Assembly: GCF_001434935.1 (NCBI RefSeq)
Contig: NZ_AZEG01000007.1
Span: 1-64,000 of the forward strand
Direction of reading: 5' to 3'
DNA length: 64,000 nucleotides
Origin: Liquorilactobacillus uvarum DSM 19971
GTDB lineage: Bacteria > Bacillota > Bacilli > Lactobacillales > Lactobacillaceae
Shown: positions 63,875 to 64,000 of the stretch, piece after piece
How positions within the stretch are numbered: the stretch's first letter is position 1
Layout of the letters: every line of letters starts with the position of its first letter
Translations under genes and position numbers: made by a program
Notes under the pieces: generated by a model
Seen by the model: the letters and a program-made list of their open reading frames with translations, nothing else
Database searches by the model: none
What the model was told of the DNA's origin: nothing

Positions 63875-64000
63875 ATGGCTGAAAGAATTTTAGACGTAAA
63901 AAACTTAAAAATTGATTTTCACACTTATGCTGGAGCTGTAAAAGCAATTCGTGATGTCAGCTTCCATTTGGATAAAGGAGAGACTTTGGCGATTGTTGGT
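63875..64000 (+). CDS. oppD: oligopeptide ABC transporter ATP-binding protein OppD (5' part)
   Basis: The first 42 codons only; the window ends within the gene just before Walker A. The visible part reads ILDVKNLKIDFHTYAG and DVSFHLDKGETLAIVG, the N-terminal strand pair of OppD/DppD ATPases. ATG 63875 is chosen; an in-frame ATG at 63866 is only three bases from AGGAGG. The gene should couple ATP hydrolysis with OppF to peptide import. Confidence 0.9.
   Translation, partial: MAERILDVKNLKIDFHTYAGAVKAIRDVSFHLDKGETLAIVG

Overview
The window is a 64 kb stretch of a low-GC Gram-positive chromosome. Gene content and protein style point to the family Lactobacillaceae: pyruvate oxidase, the dairy-type peptidases PepD, PepC, PepX and prolyl iminopeptidase, a RexAB/AddAB nuclease without iron-sulphur cysteines, an NRAMP MntH followed by a UspA gene, a Met T-box in front of metNIQ, a preQ1-I aptamer in front of queT, and many TTG starts behind strong Shine-Dalgarno sites. 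I cannot name the species. I see no rRNA, tRNA, insertion sequence, prophage, CRISPR array or replication origin. It reads as ordinary core chromosome, and no complete novel system stands out.

Layout. 0.2-9.5 kb: sortase A, two small stress proteins (CsbD, GlsB/YeaQ), mntH-usp on the minus strand, a lipid kinase, an aldo-keto reductase, a P-type Ca2+/cation ATPase and MscL. 9.9-15.1 kb: a GT4 glycosyltransferase, an orphan Rgg-type regulator, a 46-codon small gene, an ABC-F protein and a YkuD-fold protein whose catalytic cysteine is replaced by Asn. 15.6-23.2 kb: pyruvate oxidase, an NAD(P)-binding protein, dipeptidase PepD, an unrecognised acidic protein, then the Met T-box and metNIQ. 23.6-30.6 kb: a CNNM/CorC protein, proBA, a divergent PRPP synthetase, a cytoplasmic alpha-carbonic anhydrase and PepC. 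31-38.3 kb: addB-addA. 38.5-45 kb: an XRE regulator, YitT, TerC, a Cof phosphatase, a YghZ-type reductase, a GtrB-GtrA pair and riboswitch-controlled QueT. 45.2-50.8 kb, minus strand: a VOC protein, prolyl iminopeptidase, PepX and an APC permease. 51.1-56.9 kb: a guanylate-kinase-like protein, a Fur-family regulator with a Fur-type box, a serine-rich protein paired with a membrane protein, and a polar amino acid ABC transporter. 57-64 kb: an exchanger-type permease, HflX, and oppABC with the start of oppD.

How the parts fit. One theme is peptide and amino acid supply: Opp imports peptides, PepC/PepD/PepX/prolyl iminopeptidase degrade them, and MetNIQ, the polar amino acid ABC system and two APC permeases import free amino acids. 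A second theme is metal and redox balance: MntH uptake, TerC and CNNM/CorC transport, the cation ATPase, H2O2-producing pyruvate oxidase and a Fur-family regulator. A third is envelope upkeep: sortase, lipid kinase, GT4, GtrB-GtrA, the YkuD protein and the serine-rich protein.

The most unusual points are the Cys-to-Asn YkuD protein, a candidate structured RNA with its own terminator between pepC and addB, a 51-nt near-perfect palindrome in front of the amino acid ABC operon, the serine-rich/membrane protein pair, and the 46-codon gene after the Rgg regulator. All functional calls come from reading motifs and recalled family knowledge; no database search was possible.
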